Of a stretch of 64,000 bases of DNA, positions 9,437-21,720 are shown piece after piece. Both the position numbers and the translations under genes were made by a program. Below the pieces are notes generated by a model. It saw only the letters and a program-made list of their open reading frames with translations. It did no database searches and was not told where the DNA came from. Within the stretch, counting starts at the first letter, position 1, and the number at the start of each line of letters is the position of its first letter. The stretch is from Branchiostoma lanceolatum (lineage: Eukaryota > Chordata > Leptocardii > Amphioxiformes > Branchiostomatidae). The stretch spans positions 17,348,964 to 17,412,963 of the forward strand of contig NC_089729.1 of the NCBI RefSeq assembly GCF_035083965.1. The letters are read 5' to 3'.

Positions 9437-12400
9437 TCAGCACGACATTTTTCGTGCCTTATTTCTGCGTTTTCTCTCCATCACTTCTCTCAACACTTTT
9501 TCTTTAAACTTCTCCCACAGACGCGTTTCCATGAAAGTCGTGAAGGTTTCCGCCTTGGACGGAATCATCCCTCGGGCCATGAACTCCAGTCGCCCGAGGG
9601 TGATGCCGTCGTCGTGCCGGTACAGGAGGGCGCGGTCCACCCGCAGGATCTTCACACTGCTCACGGAACCGGACAGATAGAAAATACTCTTCAGTTGTTC
9701 ACCTGTAACAATAGATAAAATAGGAGGGTTCTAGAATACGTTGCGATACTTAACTAACTTGTTGTTGTTAAAGGGAGCCAAAGCAATATTAGGGCCCGAA
9801 AATCGGATTTTGAAAGTCAATTTATTTAGTCATTCCTATACATGATTAGTGCAGACAACACTATGACAATGTATAGGAACATCCATGTTGCAAAAATTCG
9901 ACGTTGCTGTGATGTGAGAACTCACTGAAAATCGTGGCTGGAGTTTTTGTAGGCTCGCGAAACTAAGGGGATCATCGTATCGCGGACGGGACGATTTTTC
10001 GCAGTTTTAAAATCCTTAAAGTATGAACGTAAACGTGCTAAACAATGTTAGTAAATGTCACTACCATAAAGATTTCAGCTTTTTTTATTTCCATTTTTTG
10101 GCCCTAATGTTGCTTTGGTTGCCTTTAAGGTAATGAGCGCATTTTTTCAATGCCACAGGGTCCAAATCATATTTTAGAGGCTAGTGAAGATTGCGATTTG
10201 CAGTCTCTGTTATTCCTTAAATGCAATACGGAAAGTAGCTAATTTCCCTCCTAAAGATAACTATTTACGAACCTAGTCCGAAGAATTCTTCTTCCTTCAG
10301 TATCCTGACTTGTAGATACCGCGACACAATTTTCTCGTAGGGTTTGAGCTCGTAGCCGCTGTTTTTCTTGGGCGCCATGGCGAGTGCCTTGGTCCCGTCC
10401 GGGTGTGTCCTCTCCAGAAAGGCCATGCGGCGAACAATGCGGCATTCTCCCGAAACCACGAAATATATCTCTTCGATAAGTCCTCCCATCCCTCCAAAGA
10501 TAACCTATCAAATCAAAACATATCAGAGTGAAGTTCCTATATTCCGCTCCTTAGGCATCGCCAAAAAATTCTAAATGTCAACGAAGTACTTATGTAAAAA
10601 TGTGTAAATGAAGGCGAAAATGTACAGAAACCACAATTCAGCGCTCAGCTGAGTGCTGCGAAGGCTTTCTTTTATTGAATAAAACATTGAATAATAACTT
10701 TTTCTTAAAGGAAACCCAAGCAAATCAGGGCTCGAAAATCGGATTTTGAAAATCAATTTATTTAGTAATTTCTATACATGATTAGTTCAAACAACACTTT
10801 CACAATGTATAGCGATGCCCATCATGCAAAAATACGACGTCGTTTTGATGCGAGAACTCACTGAAAATCGTCGCCAGGATTTTTGTAGGCTCACGAAACT
10901 AAGGGAATCATCGTACGGCACGTTTTTGCGCGGTTACAAAATGATCAAATTAGTACGCAGTGTGCTGAATATTAAAATAGAGTAACTAAACGTAACTACC
11001 ATAAATATTTCAGCATCTTTTTATTTCCATATTTTGGGCCCTAAAATATTGCTTTGGTTGCCTTTAAGACCGTCTCACCGAGTTGGAAGGGTACTCCTCT
11101 ACGCTGCACCTCATCATCGCTAGGCGGAGCTCGTGCTCGCTCCATTCCTTGAAGGCGTCCTGTTGCTGCAAAGCCTGCAGCCGCTCTGCCAGCTCATGCT
11201 TCCTCGTCATCTTTCTCGCCAGTTCGAAGTCATCTTTATCCAGTCGGATCAGCTCTGCTATTCCTTCAAAACAAACACAAGACACAATCCTCCGTGAAGT
11301 AATAATGGTGTTTGCCGTGTGGCTAAGGTGTTTGATACACTCTCTAACTACCGACAACATCTGCTTGATAGAAACCCCACTAGCGCGCACCCACAAAAGC
11401 ATTACCAGATTGATGGCCTGTTCCACAAGCCCGTCAAGATAGGGTGCTTTTGAAATATTGAATTACGATAAAAGCTGTCACGGTGTAAAAAAAGAAGAAA
11501 GGCAACGTGCATCATATATCTCGCGCATCCTAGCAGACGATATGCCAAGTTATGTCAGTGCAGCAACGGGATCGTGAGTTGTAACTGCGAACGTACGCAC
11601 AACTTTATTTACAATACTCCCCAGGAGGTGACCTAGCCTCTACCAGGCCCCGCGGGATGACTGGAAAAATAGTAGAAATTGGCCTAATAGAGTGAATAGT
11701 ATGCCAATTAAGGGAGTTGGCTATGGTGAGAGGGTCAATATGCCATCCACGCGGCAAACTGTACCCCTATAGCAGACTAACTCCTCTTTCGTGTTTTTCT
11801 GTCTATTTGGCCAGTTTCTACTCTTTCCAGCCGCCTCTGGAGCCTGGTAGAGGCTATATGTGACCCTCCTGGAGTAATGACGACATCGCATTAAATCTTC
11901 ACACCAACACCAACTCTGTGGTTCAGGAGAAGGCGACTGACCGCTAGACCAGTTTGCGCGGGTTTAACTTACCCTTTACAATAATGCTGGAGCTCCGCCT
12001 GGTGTCGTGCATGAGAGCCAACTCCCCGAAACACTGACCCCGCCTCAGGACACCAACAATCCGCGAAGTTGTCTTACCTGCAGTGATGGGAGTGTGAACG
12101 GTTCAGTAGAAATAAGTACATGTATTTGCTATTTTTGTAACTGTCTGGCCTATATCTAGACCAGAAACATGATTGCCACGGCCAGAAGGTGTAAAAATCT
12201 CAAGATGGTGATGCCCGGGGACGGTTGTGTAATATGTTTCCCTAATGCGAGCTTGAGAGAGTATCTCAATTTAAAGGAGCATTCCACTCCAGAAGCGTGT
12301 AATATTTTCTGATAGATTACTAGTATTATTTTTTATACAAATGCACCCAACTTTTGGCTAAATTGCCCCCAGCTGTCTTTTCGACAATAATCCTTTTCTA

Positions 12401-15400
12401 AATCCATGTACCCCCATATGGACCCGCTTCCATGTACTTGCATGCCCAACTTCGGGCACAATTTATAGCTAACGGTAGACGCGATAAGCTAGCTTAACGA
12501 AAGCAGTAAAGTGACTATCACACATTTAGGAACGTACACAACAAGTTTGAAGACTATCGCGTCTGAGGATACAGAGATTTGTGGTACTTTTGTAAGAAAC
12601 ACTTAACTCTGGCATCATTAGAAGGGCCCTCGTGGAAGTCAAGAACTCGATCGCTATAATGTTCGCCTTGTGTTCAGGCTTCAACTTATATTTATGGTAC
12701 ATTTGACAAAACAAACTGGATTCAACCACAAAAATTCAGTCTCTGATGAATTATGATATCCGCTTTTGGAGTGGAATGCTCCATTGACGCAGTAAGAAGA
12801 ATATTTAACTTGTTTGTTTAGTTGTATCAAACGCCAGCAACAACAAGAGAACAAGTTGCTAAGAAGAGCATCTTGCCTCTCGGATCCGTTTCTGTCAGGA
12901 CCACCTGCACTGTACCCGACACCATGATGTACAGGGAAATTCCCGGCGTGCCTTGCTCGATGATGACGCGACCGTTGCCAAACGACTCGTACTGCATGAA
13001 CCTCGCGATCGCACGTTTCATGGCGGGGGAATGTCTAGGGTCACAGCATCAGTGGAAAAAGCCATACAAATAATTTTAGCATCGAAGCCTATGGTGTAAC
13101 TCATAAATTACTTAGCTGTCAATCTAGCCATCTCAACCATGTGCCATTGCTATATAGAATATTGAATAGAACCAAAGTGATGCCTACAATTGTGCGTAGA
13201 ATCTATCGAGTTCAAAATGATATATAACTTTATTGCACAACAATTGTACAAGGTACAAAGTATGGCACCTACAGATAACGTTACATATACAGTTCTGACA
13301 TGAAGCGTGCGTTTTGGAAAAGTATCAGACAAACTTTTCAAACATCTTGATCCGGTGTACGACTTTAGTAAGGGTGTCCACGTCCGCTGGTGACCGTAAC
13401 CACGGGTGCTTTTTCAGGACTTCATACTCTTTGGATGAAACTCCCGAAAACGTCGTGTTGGATCTTGGAGCTCTGTAAAAAAAGATGTATTCTAGATATG
13501 TATATCAACTGTAGAAATGGTCCGCTGGTGACCGTAACCACGAGTGCTTTTTCAGGACTTCATACTCTTTGGATGAAACTCCCGAAAACGTCGTGTTGGA
13601 TCTTGGAGCTCTGTAAAAAAGATGTATTCTAGATATGTATATCAACTGTTGAAATGGGCTAAAAGGATTGAATAGATTGCTACAAAAAATGAACAAAAGA
13701 TTTGCAACTGGAAGTTTCATAAAAACTTGCAGATGAGCTACGACAAGAAATAAAAGAGCGACAAGGGGGAAAATGTAGAGTATGTATTCTAGATATGTAT
13801 ATCAACTGTAGAAATGGGCTAAAGGGATTGGATAGATTGCTACAAAAAATTAACAAAACATTTGCAACTGGAGGTTTCAGAAAAACTTGATGATGAGCTA
13901 CGACAAGAAATAAAAGAGCCACAAGGGGGGAAGAATATAGAGTACACCTGACAATCAGCTACGTTAATTTGCACACCTGAAGTCGTTCAAGTTGAAGTCC
14001 AGGTTGTCTTGAGACATTCTCCTACTTAAGATGTTTCGCCGTGTCAGCTCCTGGGAGTGGTACGCCGCCTCCTTGATCCATCGACTGGACACGATCATCC
14101 TTTGCACAAGATGCTTGAAGCGGTTTCCATCCTTGGGTTGGATCTTTTTCTGATGACGCATGGCGCATGAAAACATATGTCATTTCTGCCAACCATATCT
14201 AAATTTTGAAAGTGACTATTGACAGTTAAATGATATCTATCTATCAGCCTCCCAGTTATAGACAGACGTAGTTATACGCAAGGGAGAGCGTGTTAGTGTC
14301 CCTTCATAATTGAGCACATGAAGACAAACATGCTTGTCCCCGGTGCTGATCTTCATTCACGCACTGTCGATCATGTCTGTCCCTGGTGCTGAACACAATT
14401 CCCACACGCTGTCGTGAATGCGTATCCATGGTGCTGAACACCATCCACACAAAGACAAACATGGTGCTGAACACAATTCGCACACGCTGTCGTGAATGCG
14501 TACCCATGGTGCTGAACACCATCCACATGAAGACAAACATGTCTGGCCCTGGTGCTGAACACAATTCCCACACGCTATCAAAAATGCGTATCCATGGTGC
14601 TGAACACCATCCACATAAAGACAAACGTGTCTGGCCCTGGTGCTGAACACAATTCCCACACGTTATCGAAAATGCGTATCCATGGTGCTGAACACCATCC
14701 ACATAAAGACAAACGTGTCTGGCCCTGGTGCTGAACACAATTCCCACACGTTATCGAAGATGCGTATCCATGGTTCTGAACACCATCCACATAAAGACAA
14801 ACATGTTTGGCCCTGGTGCTGAACACAATTCCCACACGCTGTCGAAAATGCGTATCCATGGCGCTGAACGCCATCGACATAAAGGCAAACATGTCTGTCC
14901 CTGGTGCTGAACACAATTCCCACACGCTATCGATAATGCGTATCCATGGTGCTGAACACCATACACATAAAGACAAACATGTCTGTCCCTGGTGCTGTGC
15001 ACAATTCCCACACCCTACCAAAAATGCGTATCCATGGTGCTGAACACCATCCACATAAAAACAAACATGTCTGTCCCTGATGCTGAACACAATTCCCACA
15101 CGCTATCAAAAATGCGTATCCATGGTGCTGAACACCATCCAAAGAAAGACAAACATATCTGTCCCTGGTGCTGAACACAATTCCCACACGCTATCGAAAA
15201 TGCGCATCCATGGTGCTGAACACCATCCACATAAAGACAAACATGTCTGTCCCTGGTGCTGAACACAATTCCCACACGTTATCGAAAATGCGTATCCATG
15301 GTGCGGAACACCATCCACATAAAGACAAACATGTCTGTCCCTGGTGCTGAACACAATTCCCACACGTTATCGAAAATGCGTATCCATGGTGCGGAACACC

Positions 15401-17337
15401 ATCCACATAAAGACAAACATGTCTGGCCCTGGTGCTGAACACAATTCCCACACGCTATCGATAATGCGTATCCATGGTGCTGAACACCATCCACATAAAG
15501 ACAAATATGTCTGTCCCTGGTGCTGAACACAATTCGCACACGTTATCGAAAATGCGTATCCATGGTGCTGAACACCATTAACATAAAGACAAACATGTCC
15601 GTCCCTGGTGCTGAACACAATTCCCACACGCTATCGATAATGCGTATCCATGGTGCTGAACACCATCCTCATAAAGACAAACATGTCTGTCCCTGGTGCT
15701 GAACACAATTCCTACACGCTATCAAAAATGCGTATCCATGGTGCTGAACACCATCCTCATAAAGACAAACATGTCTGTCCCTGGTGCTGAACACAATTCC
15801 TACACGCTATCAAAAATGTGTATCCATGGTGCTGAACACCATCCACATAAAGACAAACATGTCTGTCCCTGGTGCTGAACACAATTCCCACACGCTATCG
15901 AAAATGCGCATCCATGGTGCTGAACGCCATCCACATAAAGACAAACATGTCTGTCCCTGGTGCTGAACACAATTCCCACACGCTATCAAAAATGCGTACC
16001 CATGGTGCTGAACACCATCCACATAAAGACAAATATGTCTGTCCCTGGTGCTGAACACAATTCCCACACGCTATCGATAATGCGTATCCATGGTGCTGAA
16101 CACCATACACATAAAGACAAACATGTCTGTCCCTGGTGCTGTGCACAATTCCCACACCCTACCAAAAATGCGTATCCATGGTGCTGAACACCATCCACAT
16201 AAAAACAAACATGTCTGTCCCTGATGCTGAACACAATTCCCACACGCTATCAAAAATGCGTATCCATGGTGCTGAACACCATCCAAAGAAAGACAAACAT
16301 ATCTGTCCCTGGTGCTGAACACAATTCCCACACGCTATCGAAAATGCGCATCCATGGTGCTGAACACCATCCACATAAAGACAAACAAGTCTGTCCCTGG
16401 TGCTGAACACAATTCCCACACGCTATCAAAAATGCGTATCCATGGTGCTGAACACCATCCACATAAAGACAAATATGTCTGTCCCTGGTGCTGAACACAA
16501 TTCGCACACGTTATCGAAAATGCGTATCCATGGTGCTGAACACCATTAACACAAAGACAATCAAGTCTGTCCCTGGTGCTGAACACAATTCGCACACGAT
16601 ATCGACAATGCGTATCCATGGTGCTGAACACCATCCTCATAAAGACAAACATGTCTGTCCCTGGTGCTGAACACAATTCCTACACGCTATCAAAAATGCG
16701 TATCCATGGTGCTGAACACCATCCTCATAAAGACAAACATGTCTGTCCCTGGTGCTGAACACAATTCCTACACTCTATCAAAAATTTGTATCCATGGTGC
16801 TGAACACCATCCTCATAAAGACAAACATGTCTGTCCCTGGTGCTGAACACAATTCCTACACGCTATCGATAATGCGTATCCATGGTGCTGAACACCATCC
16901 ACAGAAAAACAAAGATGTTTGTCCCTGATGCTGAACATAATTCCCACACGCTATTGAAAATGCGTAATCATGGTGCTGAACACCATCCTCATAAAAACAA
17001 ACATGTCTGTCCCTGGTGCTGAATCGTGCATCCACTATCAGTGTGTTTCGTCACAGTAATTCAATAACCTATGTTAAGCCAACCCTACGTTATTTCGTTC
17101 TTTTTCAAAGTCAGTTTTCTTCCGTACTTCTATATTCGGCGCCTTTACCTGGTAGTTTTGCAGGGCTTCGATCTGCTCTCTTCTCGGACCGTAAACTTCG
17201 TACCAATCCTCATCGACATCCTCTTTCGAGACGCCTTCAATCTCATCTTGTCCCAGGGCTAGCGTGAAGTGGAAGCTGTCCTTTAAACTGGCATTCAGGG
17301 AGGGCAGAGTCGACTTCCGACTTCTATGATAACTCAT
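9437..17337 (-). CDS. CNBD2: CNBD2-like protein with two cyclic-nucleotide-binding-type folds (complete, 481 aa)
   Basis: Minus-strand exons are 17337-17149, 14149-13977, 13472-13335, 13034-12877, 12077-11973, 11263-11079, 10504-10273 and 9702-9437. The total is 1446 bases with consistent phases, ending KARKMSC-stop. The first fold spans roughly residues 150-260: GNGRVIIEQGTPGISLYIMV is the usual beta-roll, and FGELALMHDTRRSS (236-249) is the phosphate-binding cassette, with the conserved Glu238 and Arg247 kept, so it may bind a cyclic nucleotide. A second, degenerate roll follows (PSNSVIFGGMGGLIEEIYFV, then VSGECRIV). The basic C-terminus resembles CNBD2, whose vertebrate form is linked to sperm. 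The ATG at 17337 is the first in frame. The intron after 12877 seems to use a GC donor, and the donor after 13335 (GTTTGT) is weak, so those two joins are the least certain. Confidence 0.75.
9768..10128. mobile_element. MITE, family B copy 1, in the last CNBD2-like intron
   Basis: It starts TTAAAGGGAGCCAAAGCAAT and ends GCTTTGGTTGCCTTTAA, so the ends are inverted repeats, with no ORF inside. A second copy in the neighbouring intron (10704-11068) is collinear and similar along its whole length (for example GAAAATCGGATTTTGAAA and GAGAACTCACTGAAAATCGT). Confidence 0.8.
10704..11068. mobile_element. MITE, family B copy 2, in the adjacent CNBD2-like intron
   Basis: It begins TTAAAGGAAACCCAAGCAAA and ends GCTTTGGTTGCCTTTAA. 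It is collinear with 9768-10128 in the same orientation. Exon 10504-10273 sits between the two copies. It ends only about 10 bases from the donor of exon 11263-11079. Confidence 0.8.
11616..11880. mobile_element. MITE-like element, family A copy 2, in a CNBD2-like intron
   Basis: The terminal inverted repeats are TACTCCCCAGGAGGTGACC, then TAGCCTCTACCAGGC at the left, and GCCTGGTAGAGGCTA, then GTGACCCTCCTGGAGTAATG at the right. It contains the AAAATAGTAGAAATTGGCC phrase also seen at 9035-9055. No coding capacity. Confidence 0.75.
12272..12785. mobile_element. MITE-like element with GGAGCATTCCACTCC ends
   Basis: The left end AAAGGAGCATTCCACTCCAG is matched by the inverted right end TTTTGGAGTGGAATGCTCCA. 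The roughly 510-base interior is AT-rich and non-coding. It lies between CNBD2-like exons 13034-12877 and 12077-11973. The element at 27434-27956 has a comparable layout (GGAGTCCTTAACTCCAGAAG end). Confidence 0.75.
13205..13310 (-). mobile_element. Short LINE 3' remnant in a CNBD2-like intron
   Basis: It shares the phrase AACTTTATTGCACAAC with the LINE end at 21290-21700 and is placed likewise at the tail side. It is too short to show protein. It lies just downstream of exon 13472-13335. Confidence 0.4.
13382..13645. repeat. Tandem duplication covering part of a CNBD2-like exon and its acceptor
   Basis: A unit of about 138 bases starting CCGCTGGTGACCGTAACCAC occurs at 13382-13518 and again from 13521, nearly identical. 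The inner copy contains most of exon 13472-13335. The outer copy (exon-like part 13521-13611) repeats the acceptor and about 31 codons but runs into intron sequence without a donor, so it looks like a dead exon copy. Related intron sequence (TATTCTAGATATGTATATCA) appears once more at 13785-13870. Confidence 0.85.
14300..17028. repeat. Minisatellite of about 31 units of 88 bp inside the CNBD2-like first intron
   Basis: The unit contains two related halves of 44 bases: one reads CCATGGTGCTGAACACCATC, then CACATAAAGACAAACATGTC; the other CCTGGTGCTGAACACAATTC, then CCACACGCTATCGAAAATGC. So an older 44-bp repeat was doubled before amplification. The stretch near 14927-15215 recurs almost exactly at 16071-16359, an offset of 1144 bases or 13 units, showing a higher-order duplication. 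Because 88 is not a multiple of three, overlapping ORFs appear in several frames on both strands; they are artefacts. The outermost left units are degenerate. Confidence 0.95.
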
Positions 17338-20300
17338 TTTAGACAAGACGACCTCACTGTTTGTTGTTCTTGTTGTTGCTGTAGTTGGATATCAAACCAC
17401 GTCAAAATACGCACCAAAACTCAGCCTGACTTACATTCTAGTACAACATACTCCTTTATGACGATTATAAAGGGGCGGACTTTCATTGTTGTCTTCGAAT
17501 CAACGATGTTATTTTGCACACACACAAAAATATACAACAAGTTTGACTAAATCAACATAACAGAACGTTACAAAATGTTGGAAAACAATGGTAGGTCGGC
17601 ATAAATGTGTGGTCTTAGAAACAGGCAGATAAAAATTCAACACCCTCAAATGGCGTTCAATGGCACATTCCCATTCAGAAGATTTCAAAAAGTCATTGTC
17701 TTTATCAAGACATAGAGTTCTACCACTAGTAGATCATGTTCCATTGTCACCTCGTACCCAGGGCACTATGTGACGTCATACTAAGTCTCATACCGTTCTA
17801 TTTCGGCGTTCGATTGGCGAGGAATGCGTGGCGTCACACACTTGGTATCGTATGTTGTTGTTTCCAAAACAAATCCAACAGAAAACGCTTAGGACCGATG
17901 TGGTATTCGTTTATGGTCATGGGGTTAACTGAACCTTATTATAAACTCAGGTCTGTAGCTCTTCGAGGCTCTTACAGTGTGAAATTTATGACTTACAGTT
18001 ATCTAACAGAGCATTCTTCCATCTAAGAGGACAAAACACAAAATTGAAAATATTGAAAGATTTAGAAGAAACCCAATGGATAGATCTACACCCCGTTGAA
18101 TCATGACTTTGTCCACATTCCGTTAATAGATCAGCCTCCTTTGGACACACAGGCCTTTTAGTTGGCGCCTGCGTTTATTGGGGGGGGGGGGGTGTTGGTT
18201 CGCGATTTTCAACATATGGGGACCAGGTTCTTTTGCTGGAGAAATCGTATTGCCTTGCTTACTATTGCCAATAATCGCTTTGTGGCACACAATATAAGAC
18301 ATAATTTCAGAAAAAAAATGCCAAGGCGCTTTGAAAAGATACAGCAGTAAGTTGCTGGCAGATAAGCTTTGACCTTGTGACCTTGCGAAGAGCCGATACC
18401 ATCGGCTTCTGCGGGTTAACGTTATAGTCGGTCAGTGCGCATGCGTGTTTCTTTTGCTCAAGCCGAATGTACCACATAAAGAGCGAGCTATAATTGTCGG
18501 AGATTTAACCTATCTCGTGAACCAGGAAACAAAGCGTTCAGGAGGAATTCGTCACGGTTTGGAGGTTTTTCTTCGAAAATTTCACTTCCCTTAGTTTGTA
18601 ACGCCACGGTTCGGAGATTTGTCGTCGCAAATTTCACTTCCTTTATTTTGTAGCGCCACGGTTAGGACATTTTCTTTGAAAATTTTACTTCCTTTAGTTT
18701 GTAGCGCCAAATCGTGCAGGTATGATTAGTTTTGGATCAGAAAAGAATGTCACGAACATCACATGTGTCTCGGTAACACTGTTCTTGTAACGTAACCGTC
18801 TGATGAGAGTTTAAAGTTGAAATACTTTATGCGAGGCAACTGTAAAAAAAATTGTACCATTTACATTGTCTTAATACAATTAGTGAAGTCCTGCAGGAGA
18901 ATGTCGGCATATTTATTGTTTGACTCACTCGCATAGTCAGCTCTGGTATTTGACTTGTAAATGTAGGATCATGAAAACTTTGGTATCACTATGAAGGGTA
19001 ATAAACAGGTTTTCAAATGATATATCATTCTATACAGTTGATGCAGTAACAACGGAAAAATCATTGATTACATTTAAGTTTCCGAACTTTAGTTGTATAA
19101 AAGTGGTCCAAAGTTTGTACTATAGAATAATTTGAGCCAGCATTCATACCTATGACAGCTTTAAACGTGTCATGAATATGATTCTTTTCCTGAAGTGTTA
19201 TTGACGTGGGTCAATGAACTGTCTAATAGTATGTTTACTCGGACAAAAGAATATGTTTATCTGACTTGTGGATCTTTACAAGTAATACAGGGTTTGAACA
19301 TGGCCTCTGTAAATCGCATCACTTATGATAAATAAGTTGTGAGCAAACATGGCAAGTCACATTATGTTATATAAGCAACACGTACTCAAAAGTACACTTG
19401 TTTTTAAAAGAAATACTCAGTAAAACTTAAGCCACAGCCCCCTCAAGTGGTATATAGTGAGGGCATTGTTCGTTTTGGTTCAGTAACGTTACACAAAACT
19501 GCTGAACTCTCACCAACGGTCAACCAAGGTTAGCTTTTAAAAAATAATGATCCTGTCAGTACAGATTTCAAGTCAAAACTTTCTTATGGATAGGATGAAA
19601 ATGGCGGAAGTATAGTTTGTAAATTCAAGGTCCCTGTCAACTGTCGCATGATTTACGGACAAGTTGGCGGTAATGTTGACGCGTGCATCCGCCAAGCAGT
19701 CGGACGGCATGCCGATGGATACACCTTCAGCTGGATGACGTGTTTTCAGCCGTATCTATTCATGGGTGCTCAAATGGGGGTTGTTCATAAGGCTTCACGG
19801 GGATGCTTCCCTACATTCTAGCTTCATTCTTTTCTCGGAGAGAAAACTTCCTTACTTGGCTTTTACTTTGGTTGAGGTCCCGGAGAGATAGAATAATATT
19901 GTTTTCCTCAGTTTTTGCTACATAAGTGAAAAGACACGTCGCTATTAGATCAGCAAAACTAAGGTGTATGCATCAAACTCATTCAACGATCACCAGACTG
20001 AAATACACAGTGGTCTCTCCCTTCCAGACGACAAAACAGGCACAATATACAAATTAGCTACCAACTCCCGCCCCGTGTGTACTTAAGTGCTCAGTGAGGA
20101 GAAAAGGTTTTGTATAAAGTCGTCTGGTTTGAGTAACCCTACCGACAACCTTGGCATGAGAGGAACTTCTGTATACAGGTAATGCCGTTTTTGGTACTTG
20201 CCAGTGGCCATGCTTGAAGCATTGGGGTAGAAACGGTAGATCTGATTTATAATTAAGGCGGAAGTAAATGTACGTTTGTTGTCGGTCCCCTCACCGAGGA

Positions 20301-20830
20301 CGACGTTAACCTTAATCAACGTACTTGGTGGTCAAGACCGATTCTATACTTCCATTCTACTATTATATACATGCCTTTTATTACGGTTTGGAGCACAAGG
20401 AAGCATAAGATGTCTCAAAAGTTATATTGACCACAAATAGGCGACCTCTCAGTAAGTGGGTGTATTTGGTAGGGATGTTTACCCTTAGCATATTGAATCG
20501 AATTGTGCAACCGTCAACCTCGTGCAACTACGTACGAATCAGTAAAAAAAAAACGACTAAAAATATATCTTTGGCTGTTAATCGACGACAACTGTCCTCT
20601 TGAAATATTGCAGTACTGTTCCAACACTTAGCTTTATGTATTCTCTTTCTGGAACATATTGTTTTGATTTTGTGGGGTCCAAGTTGTTTTTCTATAATTT
20701 GACGAAAACTACAATTTCAAATTCTGTCTTAAGTTGGTGATATTTTGGAAAAAAAATCGCACAGACTATATAATTCTACTCAGTACACTTCACAAAACAT
20801 GTGTTCGTGGCTAGGTCGTGTTCCTTTAAG
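17338..20830. other. Gene-free interval 5' of the CNBD2-like gene
   Basis: I see no exon with flanking splice sites or family motifs here. A G11 run sits at 18180-18191 and the 52-bp tandem array at 18554-18708. The promoter of the CNBD2-like gene should lie just above 17337 on the minus strand, but I found no convincing core element. Confidence 0.5.
18554..18708. repeat. Three tandem ~52-bp units
   Basis: Three successive copies start CACGGTT(T/C/A)GGA and end ATTT(C/T)ACTTCC followed by TTTGTA(A/G)CGC. They differ by several substitutions, so the array is old. It lies in gene-free DNA. Confidence 0.75.
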
Positions 20831-20839
20831 CTTTAAACA

Positions 20840-21080
20840 CTGGTACAATGTCCCTCGGATAGGACGTTAAATGGAGGTCCCGTGTTTTAGGAGAGCCACA
20901 CCTCGAGCACGTTAAAGAACCCAACACACTTATCGAAAAGAGTAGGGGGTCCTTCCCGGTGTGTGTGGATCATATAAATCTGTCCGGATATGCGGCTTGT
21001 ACTCTTCAGTACAAACCTGGTGTGTTACGCCTTGATGCGGTTTACCGGGTAAGCAATACAAACAAACAAACAAACAATGT
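20840..21080 (+). mobile_element. SINE-like repeat with (CAAA)n tail
   Basis: The core phrase CTCGGATAGGACGTTAAATG, then GAGGTCCCGTGTTT and GAGAGCCACACC occurs here and, inverted, at about 52420-52485. This copy ends with ACAAACAAACAAACAAAC at 21059-21075, a typical SINE tail. The 5' head is missing. Confidence 0.65.
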
Positions 21081-21284
21081 AACGTTACATAGTGTTGTCA
21101 TGTTTACAAACTTCTTTGTAATTCTTTCTACTTGCACAGTTTTCTTCTACACTCAAGTGGCTTAAACTGGAGACATGTTTTCATGTTGTTAACACTACTA
21201 TTCTTGTTGAAGGTTTTCATGCATTATTCACCAGCTTGTTGTTTTTTTGTGCATTTGGAAGTTTGTCCTTGTGTGTGCGTCACA

Positions 21285-21720
21285 TAACATAACATAACTT
21301 TATTGCACAACTATTTCTAACGTCTAGACATTCTTTGATATACTTCCCAATGTATACCATGCATGGGTTGTCACATATCATTATGTACTTAAATTTGCTA
21401 TTCAAGTCCATTGAGATAAATCCTGGTAAATCCGACGATAGCATTGAGTATAATGAATTACGTATATCAAAATATTTGGGACATACAATCAAAAAGTGAT
21501 ATGCGTCTTCAACTACGTCTGGACAAAATGGACAAACCCTCTGGTCGATAGGAAGTTTTTGAAATCTCCCCGTTTCTATACTTAATTTATGACAGCCAAT
21601 TCTGAGTTTTGTTATTGATCTACGTACGTCAAGGCTTTTAATGTTTGAAAGGTAATTTTCTTGCTTATAATTCTTGTTTAAGGTAGAAACATTTTAATCC
21701 TCTTGACCTCTCCATGTAGA
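21285..21720 (-). mobile_element. LINE 3' fragment
   Basis: Minus-strand translation gives TKLRIGCHKLSIETGRFQKL, then PIDQRVCPFCPDVVEDAYHF and LIVCPKYFDIRN, the C-terminal Cys-Cys-His-Cys module of non-LTR retrotransposons. It is followed by a tail region with ATAACATAACATAAC on the + strand. 5'-truncated. Confidence 0.8.

Noticed and set aside
14304-16846. Dozens of 60-173-codon ORFs on both strands with H-P-W-C and M-W-M-V-F patterns
   Set aside because: They are frame artefacts of the 88-bp minisatellite, which lies within a CNBD2-like intron.
14300-17028. The regular repeats as a possible CRISPR array
   Set aside because: Whole 88-bp units are repeated with no unique spacers, and the genome is animal.
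20083-20319. A 78-codon minus-strand ORF (MIKVNVVLGEGTDNKRTFTS)
   Set aside because: It has no recognisable family, no clear splice sites and lies in repeat-rich DNA. A chance ORF is the simplest reading.
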